In this document: one piece after another, positions 9,643 to 18,335 of the stretch
Layout: each line of letters opens with the position of its first letter
How positions within the stretch are numbered: position 1 is the first letter of the stretch
Assembly: GCF_014650955.1 (NCBI RefSeq)
Contig: NZ_BMVY01000007.1
Coordinates: 1 to 64,000, forward strand
Length of the DNA stretch: 64,000 nucleotides
From: Streptomyces tauricus
Lineage (GTDB): Bacteria > Actinomycetota > Actinomycetes > Streptomycetales > Streptomycetaceae
Reading direction: 5' to 3'
The notes under the pieces: generated by a model
What the model was told of the DNA's origin: nothing
Database searches by the model: none
The model's input: the letters and a program-made list of their open reading frames with translations, nothing else
Translations under genes and position numbers: made by a program

Positions 9643-11025
9643 TCAGCGACCGAAGTTGAACCAGTTCACGTTCACGAAGTCCGCCGGCTGGCCGCTCGTG
9701 AAGGTCAGATAGACGTCGTGCGTGCCGGTGACGTTGCTGATGTTCGCGGGTACGGTACGCCAGCTCTGCCAGCCACCGGTGTTGGCCAGCGCGAAGCTGC
9801 CGATGGGCGTGCTCGTACGGCTGTCGAGGCGGACCTCGACCAGACCGCTGACGGCGTTGCCCGCGCCGCTCGCGACCCGGGCGACGAACTGTCTGGCCGC
9901 CGAGGAGCCGAAGTTGACGCCCTTGTACTGCACCCAGTCGCCGTTCGCGAGGGCGCCGATGTTCTGGCCGCCGCCCGAGTCGGTGGTGGTCTCGGTGATC
10001 GTGCCGCTCTGGCCGTCGAACGACTCGGCCTGGATCGCGCTGTACGCGTCACGGTTGCCGGTCGGCGGAGGGGTGGTGCCACCGCCCGACGTGAGCACCT
10101 GGACGTAGTCCACGACCATCGGGTTGCCCGGCACCGTGGCACCGTCCGGGCCACCGCCGAAGGCGTCCACGAAACCGCCGCCCATCGCCACGTTCAGGAT
10201 GATGAAGTACCCGTGGTTCGTGGCGTTCGCCCAGGTCGTCGTGTCGACCTGATTGGCCCGTACGGTGTGGTAGTTGACGCCGTCGACATAGAAGCGGATC
10301 TCCTCCACGCTCGTCGAGCGGTCCCACTCCAGGCCGTACGTGTGGAAGCCCGCCTGACAGGTCGTGCCGGGACACGCGATGGAGCCGCCGATGCCGGTCG
10401 TCTCGTTGCACGGGCCGCCCGGGTTGGTGCCGCAGTGCATCGTGGACCACACGGTGTTGAGGCCCTGGACGTTCTCCATGATGTCCAGCTCGCCGACGCT
10501 CGGCCAGTTCTGGTAGTTGCCGCGGTAGGGCGCGCCCAGCATCCAGAACGCCGGCCAGTACCCGCGGGCGGCGGCGCCCGTCACGTTGGGCATCTGGATC
10601 CGGGACTGCACGCGCAGCTTGCCCCCGGCGGGCGGCTGGAAGTCGGTGCGGTTGGTCTCGATGCGGCCCGAGGTCCAGTTGCCCGAGGCGTCGCGCCGCG
10701 GGGTGATGCGGAGGTTACCCGCGCCGTCCAGCGCCACGTTGTTGGTGCTGGACGTCATGTTCTCGATCTCGCCCGTGCCCCAGTTGGCGGGCCCGCCCGG
10801 GTAGCCGTGGCCGGTCGCGTACTGCCAGTTCGCGGTGTTGACGCCGGTGCCCGCGGCGCCGTTGAAGTCGTCGACGAAGACCTGGGTCCAGCCGCTGGGC
10901 GGCGTGGGCGCGTCCGCCTGCGCCGCCGAGGCCCCGGCCGCCGCCAGGCTCAGCACGCCGACCAGCGCGATGACCGAGCGCCGTATTCGGCCAGGTCTTG
11001 AAGGTGTGCCGGAAGTTTCCCTCAT
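9643..11025 (-). CDS. Secreted glycoside hydrolase family 16 beta-glucanase (laminarinase type) with C-terminal CBM6
   Basis: Extracellular endo-beta-1,3(4)-glucanase. The 460-residue protein has a signal peptide (RRSVIALVGVLSLAAAGASAAQA, cut near residue 36). A GH16 domain follows (about 42-300) with the catalytic motif ELDIMENV (nucleophile E179, acid/base E184). A Gly/Thr/Pro linker leads to a CBM6 module (about 325-460; AIQAESFDGQSG, NGDWVQYKGV). The ATG at 11025 has AGAGG 5 bp upstream, so upstream in-frame codons are not used. It stands alone on the minus strand behind a perfect LacI-type palindrome at 11074-11093. Likely substrates are laminarin or fungal cell-wall beta-glucan. Confidence 0.93.
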   Translation of the reverse strand: MRETSGTPSRPGRIRRSVIALVGVLSLAAAGASAAQADAPTPPSGWTQVFVDDFNGAAGTGVNTANWQYATGHGYPGGPANWGTGEIENMTSSTNNVALDGAGNLRITPRRDASGNWTSGRIETNRTDFQPPAGGKLRVQSRIQMPNVTGAAARGYWPAFWMLGAPYRGNYQNWPSVGELDIMENVQGLNTVWSTMHCGTNPGGPCNETTGIGGSIACPGTTCQAGFHTYGLEWDRSTSVEEIRFYVDGVNYHTVRANQVDTTTWANATNHGYFIILNVAMGGGFVDAFGGGPDGATVPGNPMVVDYVQVLTSGGGTTPPPTGNRDAYSAIQAESFDGQSGTITETTTDSGGGQNIGALANGDWVQYKGVNFGSSAARQFVARVASGAGNAVSGLVEVRLDSRTSTPIGSFALANTGGWQSWRTVPANISNVTGTHDVYLTFTSGQPADFVNVNWFNFGR

Positions 11026-11073
11026 GGGTGCCTCTTCGGGTACGGAGTGGGGGTGCGCGGATGGTTCCGAGAG

Positions 11074-11093
11074 CGTTGAGAGCGCTCTCAACG
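11074..11093. promoter_or_regulatory. Perfect 20-bp palindrome, LacI-type operator
   Basis: CGTTGAGAGCGCTCTCAACG is a perfect palindrome centred about 58 bp upstream of the GH16 start. Its core GAGCGCTC is the core of CebR-type operators (TGGGAGCGCTCCCA) in Streptomyces. It therefore most likely binds a LacI-family sugar repressor. No LacI-family gene is present in this window, so the repressor must be encoded elsewhere. Confidence 0.8.
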
Positions 11094-11208
11094 CAGCTGC
11101 GCGGCCAATGTGCTCTTCGGCACTCCGGTCGTCAAGAGGTGCAACAGAGAAAGCGGTGAGGAGGGCTGGGAGTTCACTCCGTGAAGAAGGGGCGGATCGG
11201 ACGGGACG

Positions 11209-12459
11209 TCAGAAAGCGCTTCCCGCGCGCCAGTTGCTCCAGGACATGTTCCACCCGTTGAGGCCGTTCGCCGGATCCACCGTGTCCTCGCCCGAGTTCT
11301 TCACCACGACCACGTCTCCGAGCATGGAGCTCTTGTAGAACGCGTACCCGGGCTCGGAGGTGTCGCCCCCGCCCTTGGCGTCGCGCAGCCCGATGCAGCC
11401 GTGCGTGGTGTTGCTGCCGCCGAAGATCGACGACGACGCCCAGTAGTTGCCGTGGATGAACGTGCCCGACGTGGTCAGGCGCTGTGCGTGCGGCACGTCG
11501 TCGATGTCGTACTCGTCGCCGAGCCCGACCGTGGACGACTCCATCCGGGTCTTCTCGAACCGCTCGCTGATCACCATGACCCCGGACCAGGTGGTGTGCT
11601 CGGCGTCACCGCCCGACACGGGATACGTGGCGAGGGTCCGCCCGTCCCGGCGTACCGTCATCGTCTTCTTCGCCAGGTCGACCGTACTGATCTGCTCGCG
11701 GCCGATGTGGAAGGTGACGTCCTTGGACTGGGTGCCGTAGACGCCGGCCGCACCCTCGACGTCCCTCAGCCGCAGGGCCAGGGTGATCTTCGTGCCCGCC
11801 GCCCAGTACTCCTCGGGCCGGAAGTCGAGCCGGGTGTCGCTGAACCAGTGCCCCACGACCTCGACCTGCGGGTCCGCGGTCACCGTGATCGCCTTCTCGA
11901 CGGCGGCGCGGTCCGTCACGGCGTGCGTGAAGGTGACGGACACCGGCATGCCGACGCCTGAGGTGGACCCCGCCTCGGGTGTGAACCGTCCGACGAAGGT
12001 GTCCGCGGCCGCTTCGGTGCTGAAGGAGAGGGTCTCTTCGGTGGCCCCCTCCGCCTCGGCCGTGACCGTGTACGCGGTGCCGGAGTAGGGATTGCGGTCG
12101 GAGGTCCACGTCGTACGCGTGTCGTCGAAGGTGCCGGAGAGGGCGGAGCCGTCGTCGGCCGTGACCCGCACGCGGGAGAGGGTGCCGGAGGACGCGGTGA
12201 CCTGGACCGGGCTGGTGAAGCCGGCGTTCCGACTGCCGTCGGCGGGGGTGAGGGTGAGGGCGGACACCTCTGCCGTGGAGGCGGCGGAGTCGGCGGAGGC
12301 TGTTGGGGCGGTGGCGCCGGCGCCGGGGCCGGTGGTGTCCGAGGCGCCGGCCCGGGAGCCGCAGCCCGTGAGCACGGCGGCCGGTACGGCCCCGAGCACG
12401 GCGAGAACGCCCCGCCGGGACCATGTCTCCGGCCCGTCGGATATGTGCGAGACGCCCAC
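11209..12459 (-). CDS. L,D-transpeptidase lipoprotein (YkuD domain with Ig-like repeats)
   Basis: Forms 3-3 cross-links in peptidoglycan at the outer face of the membrane. The 416-residue protein has a twin-arginine-like signal SRRGVLAVLGAVPAAVLTGC with the lipobox LTGC (Cys 33). Two immunoglobulin-like domains follow (about 60-270), as in mycobacterial Ldt enzymes. The C-terminal YkuD domain carries FIHGNYW and, 15 residues on, the catalytic THGCIGLRD. I chose the GTG at 12459 because AGGAAGG lies 6 bp upstream; in-frame sequence further upstream overlaps the next gene and is not coding. The DUF72 gene ends 86 bp upstream on the same strand. Confidence 0.93.
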   Translation of the reverse strand: MGVSHISDGPETWSRRGVLAVLGAVPAAVLTGCGSRAGASDTTGPGAGATAPTASADSAASTAEVSALTLTPADGSRNAGFTSPVQVTASSGTLSRVRVTADDGSALSGTFDDTRTTWTSDRNPYSGTAYTVTAEAEGATEETLSFSTEAAADTFVGRFTPEAGSTSGVGMPVSVTFTHAVTDRAAVEKAITVTADPQVEVVGHWFSDTRLDFRPEEYWAAGTKITLALRLRDVEGAAGVYGTQSKDVTFHIGREQISTVDLAKKTMTVRRDGRTLATYPVSGGDAEHTTWSGVMVISERFEKTRMESSTVGLGDEYDIDDVPHAQRLTTSGTFIHGNYWASSSIFGGSNTTHGCIGLRDAKGGGDTSEPGYAFYKSSMLGDVVVVKNSGEDTVDPANGLNGWNMSWSNWRAGSAF

Positions 12460-12545
12460 GAGATGCCTTCCTGCTGTGACCACCGATGTGTGTGCAGCCT
12501 GCTCCTCCTGTATGGGTTTGTGCTGTGAGGGGGTGGGGTCCCGGC

Positions 12546-13454
12546 TTAGATTCCGGTGAGGGGCAGCGACGGTTGGTGGGCGGGCGGGGGTGCGGCCGGG
12601 GCGGCGAGGAGGCCGCTCATGGTCTCCGCGGCGCGTACGGCGGCATCGGCGCAGCAGTTGTTGAAGAGCACGTGGAGCTCGTCGGAGCGCTCGGCCATCG
12701 CACGCAACCGCGGCAGCCAGCCGGTCAACTCGTCCGCCGTGTAGGTGTGCCGAAAGCGGTCCTCCTTGCTCCCGGACCCCCATGCCGGGCTGCGCCCGTG
12801 GAAGCGGACGACCGCCAGCCGGGGCGTGCTGACCACGTCGACCGGGGGGACGGCGTCGGCGACGGACTGGGCCATGTCCACGCTGACCGCGCTCATCCCC
12901 AGCCGCGTGAGCAGGTCGGCGGATTCCTGCCGCAGGTCCGGCCGCCACCAGTCCGGATGCCGGAACTCCACGGCGAGCGGCCATCCGGCGGCCCGCCGCG
13001 ACCACCCTTGGAGGACGGCTACGGACCGGTCGCCGGGTCCGAACCACGGAGGGAACTGGAACAGCAAGGTGCCGAGCCTGCCGGTCCGCCGCAGTGGGTC
13101 GAGCGCCGTGGTGAACCGTCGCCACAACTCGTCCAGCAGTCCCGGATCGTCCGGGCACCGGCCGTGGAGGGCCCGCAGATCGGCGGGCAGGGCGGCGGCC
13201 CGGGTGGGGTGGCCGGTGAAGAGGGAGAAGGCCTTCACGTCGAAGAGGAAACCGTCCGGCGTCCGTTCGGCCCACAGGAGGCTGTTGCGCTCGCTCGGCA
13301 GACCGTAGTACGTGGAGTCCACCTCCACGACGGGAAACCGCTCCGCGTAGTACCGCAGCCTGCCCTCCGCGTCCCGTCGCCCCGGCGGGTACCAGCCGCT
13401 GGCAACCAGCTTCGGATCCGTCCACGAACACGTGCCGACGAGTGTGTCTCCCAT
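12546..13454 (-). CDS. DUF72 (YecE-like) family protein
   Basis: A 302-residue TIM-barrel-like protein of a widespread family without a proven function. Family features visible are the start VGTCSWTDPK, FPVVEVDSTYYGLPSERN, FLFDVKAFSLFTGHP, GTLLFQFPPWF, LAVEFRHPDWW and VRFHGRSPAW. There is no signal peptide or membrane segment. It is on the same strand as the L,D-transpeptidase with an 86-bp gap, and whether they share a transcript is unclear. A nuclease-like or metal-binding role has been suggested for relatives, but nothing here settles it. Confidence 0.88.
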   Translation of the reverse strand: MGDTLVGTCSWTDPKLVASGWYPPGRRDAEGRLRYYAERFPVVEVDSTYYGLPSERNSLLWAERTPDGFLFDVKAFSLFTGHPTRAAALPADLRALHGRCPDDPGLLDELWRRFTTALDPLRRTGRLGTLLFQFPPWFGPGDRSVAVLQGWSRRAAGWPLAVEFRHPDWWRPDLRQESADLLTRLGMSAVSVDMAQSVADAVPPVDVVSTPRLAVVRFHGRSPAWGSGSKEDRFRHTYTADELTGWLPRLRAMAERSDELHVLFNNCCADAAVRAAETMSGLLAAPAAPPPAHQPSLPLTGI

Positions 13455-13550
13455 CCCCTACCAGTAGCCGCGGGACGGCACCCGACACCTGGACGAGGCC
13501 GGGCATGGGTGCGATGCGGGTGCGATGCCTGTACGGGGGAAGCGGGGCGG

Positions 13551-13577
13551 GGCCCCGGCGCTCCTCGCGCCGGGGCC
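13551..13577. terminator. GC-rich hairpin terminator after the MMPL gene
   Basis: GGCCCCGGCGC and GCGCCGGGGCC form a perfect 11-bp stem around the 5-base loop TCCTC. It starts 6 bp beyond the stop codon of the minus-strand MMPL transporter gene, the expected place for an intrinsic terminator. There is no U-tract. Confidence 0.8.
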
Positions 13578-13582
13578 GACGG

Positions 13583-15688
13583 TCAACGCCGGCTGGTGAG
13601 TTCGGGTGCGGCGGGTGGGGCCTCCTCGCGCAGGCCGAACCGTTCGTGTGCGCGCCGCAGTCGCTGCGGCGCCCACCACGCGCGCTTGCCCAGCAGTGCC
13701 ATGGTCGCCGGGACGAGCAGCATCCGTACCAGCGTCGCGTCGATCAGTACCGCGAGCGTCAGCCCGAGGCCGATCTGCAGGATGGGGGCGAAGCCGCCCG
13801 TCATGAAGGCGCCGAAGACGACCGCGAGCAGCAGCGCCGCGCAGCTCACCACCCGGCCGGAGCGGCGCAGACCGGTGACGACGGCGTCCTGCGCGTCGCC
13901 CGTGCGCAGCCATGTCTCGCGCATCCGGGCGAGGATGAACAGCTCGTAGTCCATGGCGAGTCCGAAGGCGATCGCGATGATCAGCGGAGGTGCCGTCAGG
14001 CTCAGCGCGCCGAGTTCCTGGGAGCCCAGTGCCGAGGCCAGATGGCCGTCCTGGAAGACCCAGACCACCACGCCGAGCGCGGCACCCAGGCTGAGCAGGG
14101 TCGTGAGGATCGTACGCAGCGGGATCAGGACCGAGCCGGTGAAGGCGAAGAGCAGGAGGAAGATCCCGGCGAGGACGGTGACGGCGGCCCAGGGCGCCCG
14201 GTCGCCGAGCATCGCCCGGAAGTCCACGAGGCGGGCCGCGACACCGGTGACCTGGACGGGCTCGTCGCCGCGTACGTCCCGTACCCGCTGGACCAGGTCG
14301 GTCGCCGCCTTCCCGTCCGCGCTGCCGCTCGGCTGCATGCTCAGCACGGTCGTGCCGCCCGGCAGGTCGCGCGACTCGGTGCCGGGGGAGAGCGCCCTGA
14401 TCCGTTCGGCCGTCGCGGTGTCGGTGCCCGGTTTCAGGACCACGGTCACCTTCGAGACGCCGGTGCCGGGTGGGAAGTGGGCGCCGATCGTGTCGTCCAG
14501 CCGGCGTGCCTCCGTGCTGGTCGGCAACTGCTGGGCGTCCCCGATGTTGATCCGCATGCCGGTGGCGGGCAGGGCCAGGACCAGCAGGGCGGCGACGGAG
14601 GTGACGGTGACGACGACCGGACGGCCGATGGCGAACCGGGCCAGCCGGGCGAAGACACGCCCCTCCTCACCGGCTGGCCTGGTGCGGGCGGGGGCGATCC
14701 TTCCGCCGAAGCGGGCCAGCAGGGCGGGCAGCAGGGTGAGCGCGGCCAGCATGTCGACGACCACGACGGCGGCCACGGCGAAGCCCATGCTGCGCAGGAA
14801 GACGCTCGGGAACACCAGCAGGCCGGTCAGGCTCACGGCCACGGTCAGACCGGAGAACAGGACCGTGCGTCCGGCGCCGGCCACCGTGCGGTGCACGGCT
14901 TCGACGACGTCGTCGGTGTTGCGGCGTTCCTCGCGGAAGCGGACCACCATCAACAGGGCGTAGTCCACTGCGAGTCCGAGGCCGAGCATCGTGGTGACCT
15001 GGATCGCGTACACGGAGATGTCGGTGAACTGGCTGAAGCCGAACAGGGCGAGGAACGCGCCCGCGACGCCGCTGACCGCGACCACCAGCGGCAGCCCGGC
15101 GGCGCGGAATCCGCCGAAGATCAGGAGCAGCAGGACGAGGACCACGGGGAGGGAGATGATCTCCGCGCGTGCCACGTCCTCCTGGGCGCGTTCACCGAGT
15201 TGCTGCCCGAGCAGCGGGCCGCCGCTCACGTGGACGTCGGGTGCCCTGATCTGGTGGATACGGTCACTAGCGGCATCCAGGACCTGCTCCTCGGCGTCGT
15301 CGTCGAGACCGCCCTGGAGGGTCACCGGGACGACGAGGGCCCGCCCGTCCTCCGCGAGGAGACCTTCGGTGGCGTACGGGTCCTGTACGGCGGCGATGTT
15401 CGCGATGTCGCGGAGGTCGGCGACGGCGGCCTCGACCTGGGCGCGGAGTCCGGTGTCCGAGACGGCCGTACCCGCGACCACCGCGGTGATCGACTCGCCG
15501 GCCGGGTCGATGCCGTCGAGGTACTCCGACGCGCGGTCCGACTCGGTGCCGGGTACGTCTGGCACGGAGTCGCTGAGCCGTGCGAAGACGCCTGTTCCGA
15601 GGCCGAAGCCGAGCAGCAGGAAGACCAGCCAGAGGCCGATCACGGTCAACGGCCGGCGCGTCGACGCCGTGGCGATCCTGTTGAGCAC
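13583..15688 (-). CDS. MMPL/RND-family transporter
   Basis: Integral membrane protein of 701 residues in the MmpL-like branch of the RND superfamily, which exports lipids or drugs using the proton gradient. It has the duplicated layout of the family: one N-terminal helix, an extracellular loop of about 140 residues, a bundle of helices (for example LPVVLVLLLLIFGGFRAAGL), a second loop, and a second bundle. GLGLAVDYALLMVVRFREE and the repeat-2 copy FGLAMDYELFILARMRE carry the conserved Asp-Tyr pairs for proton relay. The GTG start has GGGAGG 6 bp upstream. The substrate is unknown, and it may depend on the two-component system encoded beyond the repeat region. Confidence 0.92.
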   Translation of the reverse strand: MLNRIATASTRRPLTVIGLWLVFLLLGFGLGTGVFARLSDSVPDVPGTESDRASEYLDGIDPAGESITAVVAGTAVSDTGLRAQVEAAVADLRDIANIAAVQDPYATEGLLAEDGRALVVPVTLQGGLDDDAEEQVLDAASDRIHQIRAPDVHVSGGPLLGQQLGERAQEDVARAEIISLPVVLVLLLLIFGGFRAAGLPLVVAVSGVAGAFLALFGFSQFTDISVYAIQVTTMLGLGLAVDYALLMVVRFREERRNTDDVVEAVHRTVAGAGRTVLFSGLTVAVSLTGLLVFPSVFLRSMGFAVAAVVVVDMLAALTLLPALLARFGGRIAPARTRPAGEEGRVFARLARFAIGRPVVVTVTSVAALLVLALPATGMRINIGDAQQLPTSTEARRLDDTIGAHFPPGTGVSKVTVVLKPGTDTATAERIRALSPGTESRDLPGGTTVLSMQPSGSADGKAATDLVQRVRDVRGDEPVQVTGVAARLVDFRAMLGDRAPWAAVTVLAGIFLLLFAFTGSVLIPLRTILTTLLSLGAALGVVVWVFQDGHLASALGSQELGALSLTAPPLIIAIAFGLAMDYELFILARMRETWLRTGDAQDAVVTGLRRSGRVVSCAALLLAVVFGAFMTGGFAPILQIGLGLTLAVLIDATLVRMLLVPATMALLGKRAWWAPQRLRRAHERFGLREEAPPAAPELTSRR

Positions 15689-15860
15689 GGGGTGCCTCCC
15701 GGCGGGTTGGCGGGGTTTTCCGGTTGCGGCCAGACTCACCGCGCGGGGGTCCTCGGCGGATCGCCGGGGGGAGGGGTTTCGGGGGCTCCCCCGCACGGGG
15801 GAGGGGGCGGGGCGGCTCCGCCGTACGAGGGATGCGCGGGTGCGGGTCGACGGGGGTTGC

Positions 15861-16290
15861 CTGCGCCGTTCCCCGCGCCCCTGGGTGGGTTGGGGTTGGG
15901 CGGGTTGTGTTCTGCGGGTGGTGGGGGTTGGCCGCGCAGTTCCCCGCGCCCCTGGGTGGGTTGGGGTTGGGCGGGTTGTGTTCTGCGGGTGGTGGGGGTT
16001 GGCCGCGCCGTTCCCCGCGCCCCTGGGTGGGTCGGGGTGCAGCGCCGTCTCTTTGGGGGCGCGGGGAACGGCGCGACAAGCCCTCACCCACCCGCAGTCG
16101 ACCATCGGCCCCAGCCCCGCCCTGCCTAGGGGCGCGGGGAACGGCGCGCTCAGCTCAAGTCGGCCCGCAGAGTGCATCCGGCCTTAGCCCCGACTCGCCT
16201 AGGGGCGCGGGGAACTGCGCGGTCAGCTCAAGTTGGCCCGCAGGACACAACCGGTCCAGCCCCAACCCCCCAGGGGCGCGGGGAACTGCG
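15861..16290. repeat. Array of seven GTTCCCCGCGCCCCT repeats, three in one orientation then four inverted
   Basis: Three plus-strand copies of GTTCCCCGCGCCCCTGGG start at 15868, 15939 and 16010, exactly 71 bp apart, with the intervening sequence also nearly identical. Four inverted copies (AGGGGCGCGGGGAAC type) follow near 16055, 16128, 16201 and 16272, spaced 71-73 bp. The inverted copies share a second block, the CAGCTCAAGT-GGCCCGCAG type. The array fills the 645-bp gene-free stretch between the MMPL start and the response-regulator stop. I see no gene in it. Related copies occur at 23.75, 24.7 and 46.0 kb. Confidence 0.85.
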
Positions 16291-16333
16291 CGGACGGCCC
16301 CCCACCGGACGCCAGGTGGGAGCCCGGTCGTCG

Positions 16334-17002
16334 TCAGGGGGTGCCCGGGGTCACCACGCCCGACTCGTACGCGCAGATGACCGCCTGGACCCGGTCCCGC
16401 AACCCCAGCTTGCTGAGCACGTTGCTGACGTGCGTCTTCACCGTGTGCTCGCTGACGAACAGCGTCCGCGCGATCTCCGCGTTGGACAGCCCCCGCGCCA
16501 GCAGCCGCAACGTCTCCTCCTCGCGCGCCGTGAGGACATCGAGCCGCGCCGAGGAGGAGGGCGGCGCCGCCTCGGCCCGGCGCCGCCGGATGATGTCGGC
16601 GACCAGCCGCCGCGTCACCGACGGCGCGAGCAACGAGTCCCCCGCCGCCACCACCCGCACGGCATGCACCAGATCGTCCCGGCGCACATCCTTGAGCAGG
16701 AACCCGCTCGCCCCCGCGTACAGCGCCTCGTACACGTACTCGTCGAGGTCGAACGTCGTCAGCATGACCACCCGGCACGCGGACTGCGCGCACACCAGCC
16801 GCGCGGCCTCCAGCCCGTCCATCCGTGGCATCCGGATGTCGAGCAGCAGCACATCGGGCGTGTGCCGCTGCACGGCGGCCACCGCCTCCACGCCGTCCCC
16901 CGCCTCCGCGACGACGTCGATGTCGGGCTGCGCCTCAAGGATCATGCTGAAGCCGCTGCGGACCAGCTCCTGGTCGTCGGCGACCACCACCCGGATGCTC
17001 AC
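16334..17002 (-). CDS. NarL/LuxR-type response regulator
   Basis: A 222-residue cytosolic regulator. The N-terminal receiver domain (1-120) has the acidic pair D9/D10, the phospho-acceptor D55 in LLLDIRMP, T83 and K105 (FLLKDVRR). The C-terminal LuxR helix-turn-helix is about residues 155-215 (LTAREEETLRLLARGLSNAEIA, SEHTVKTHVSNVLSKLGLRDR). It overlaps the histidine kinase by 4 bp (ATGA), so it is certainly its partner. Targets are unknown; the nearest downstream gene is the MMPL transporter beyond the repeat array. Confidence 0.95.
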   Translation of the reverse strand: MSIRVVVADDQELVRSGFSMILEAQPDIDVVAEAGDGVEAVAAVQRHTPDVLLLDIRMPRMDGLEAARLVCAQSACRVVMLTTFDLDEYVYEALYAGASGFLLKDVRRDDLVHAVRVVAAGDSLLAPSVTRRLVADIIRRRRAEAAPPSSSARLDVLTAREEETLRLLARGLSNAEIARTLFVSEHTVKTHVSNVLSKLGLRDRVQAVICAYESGVVTPGTP

Positions 17003-18228
17003 CCCGGCGCCACCTGCCGGCCGGCCGCCACGGGCAGGCTTACGACCACGCGGAAACCGCCGTCACGGCCTGGCTCCGTACGAGCGGTGCCCCCGCAGGC
17101 CGCGGCCCGCTCACGGATGCCGATCAGCCCGTGACCGCCCCCGCCCCGGCCGGTGTTCGCGGGGCCCCGCCCGTCGTCCGTCACCGTGAGCGTCAACTCG
17201 GTCTCCGTCCAGTCGAGTTCGACCCGCGCGCAGGAAGCGTACGCGTGCTTGACGGTGTTGGTCAGGGCTTCCTGGACCACGCGGTACACGGCGACCTCGG
17301 TGTCCCGGTGCAGCGGGCGCGGCTCCCCGGTGCACCGGAGCTCGACCCGCAGACCGGTCGTGTCGCCGACCTGGCGGACCAGGCCCGTCAGGGCCGCGAC
17401 CCCCGGCTGCGGCAGCCGGTCCGAACCGCCGTTCAGCGGCTCCTCCTTGAGGACGCCGAGGATCCGCCGCAGCTGGACCATCGCGTCGCGCCCGGCGCCG
17501 GCGATGGCGTCGAACGCCCCCTCCGCACGCTCGGGATCGCTGCGCACGACCACGGGTCCGGCCTCGGCCTGCACCACCATCAGGCTCACCGCGTGGGCCA
17601 GGACGTCGTGCATGTCCCGGGCGATACCGGCCCGTTCCCTGGCGGCGGCCCGCGCGGTGTCGGCGGCCCGTTCGCGCTCTAGGCGGCGCGCCCGGTCCTC
17701 CAGCGCCGCCGTGTACGCCCGCTGGAGACGGGACAGTACGCCGAAGCCGTAGGCGCTGACGCAGCTCAGCAACTGGAAGGCGTACTCGAAGGGTTGCGCG
17801 TCCTCCTTGTGCGTCATGGTCAGCGAGACGCCGGCCAGCCACCCCACCAGCATGAAGCGCCGCTGCCAGGGTCGGCCGACCGCGGCCATCGTGTAGAGGA
17901 CGACCAGACCGCCGTACATGATGTCCGGCGGCGGTGCGTGGTAGACGGCCATGGCGGGGGTGAACACCGAGACCCCGCAGGCCGCGAGGAACGGCGCCCG
18001 GCGCCGCCACACCAGCGGCAGCGCCGTACCGGCCCCCAGCAGGAACCCCTGCCAGGTCAGGCGGTCGTCGCCCTCGTCGGGAAACATCCACTGCAGCGAC
18101 GCGGCGAACAGCACGAGTACGGCGAGCGCGGTGTCGACGACGTACGGGTTGGCCGTCCGCAGCCGGGCGACGGCAGGTGTGATCCAGGGCGAGGCGGGGG
18201 AGGCGGGCGGGGTGGGCGAGGCAGGCAT
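16999..18228 (-). CDS. Two-component sensor histidine kinase (HisKA_3 type)
   Basis: Membrane sensor of 409 residues. A Pro-rich cytosolic N-terminus leads into about five or six hydrophobic segments (residues about 30-165) with very short loops, so it probably senses a signal within or at the membrane. The dimerisation/phospho-acceptor motif ARDMHDVLAHAVSLMV has H207. The C-terminal HATPase shows VVQEALTNTVKHA (N box), DDGRGPANTG and GHGLIGIRERA (G boxes). The ATG at 18228 has GAGGAGC upstream. It is the first gene of the pair and follows the IclR gene by 107 bp. Confidence 0.93.
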   Translation of the reverse strand: MPASPTPPASPASPWITPAVARLRTANPYVVDTALAVLVLFAASLQWMFPDEGDDRLTWQGFLLGAGTALPLVWRRRAPFLAACGVSVFTPAMAVYHAPPPDIMYGGLVVLYTMAAVGRPWQRRFMLVGWLAGVSLTMTHKEDAQPFEYAFQLLSCVSAYGFGVLSRLQRAYTAALEDRARRLERERAADTARAAARERAGIARDMHDVLAHAVSLMVVQAEAGPVVVRSDPERAEGAFDAIAGAGRDAMVQLRRILGVLKEEPLNGGSDRLPQPGVAALTGLVRQVGDTTGLRVELRCTGEPRPLHRDTEVAVYRVVQEALTNTVKHAYASCARVELDWTETELTLTVTDDGRGPANTGRGGGGHGLIGIRERAAACGGTARTEPGRDGGFRVVVSLPVAAGRQVAPG

Positions 18229-18335
18229 GGGCGGCTCCTCGGGGCAGGGGCCGTGCCAGTATCGGCGCGGGTCCGGGGCCGCGTCCTCACCGGTGCGGGG
18301 GATATCGATCGGCTCCCACCCGGGGCGCGCGGTCC

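Noticed and set aside
12460..13506. In-frame upstream extension of the L,D-transpeptidase to 765 residues
   Set aside because: It overlaps the whole DUF72 gene in another frame; the GTG at 12459 with AGGAAGG and a Tat-lipoprotein signal explains the start.
13442..16129. 895-residue open frame antisense to the MMPL transporter, running into the repeat array
   Set aside because: Composition is Gln/Arg/Gly-rich without domains, and it ends in intergenic repeats.
15861..16290. Possible CRISPR array
   Set aside because: Spacing is regular, but the sequences between cores are nearly identical rather than unique spacers, orientation flips midway, and there are no cas genes.
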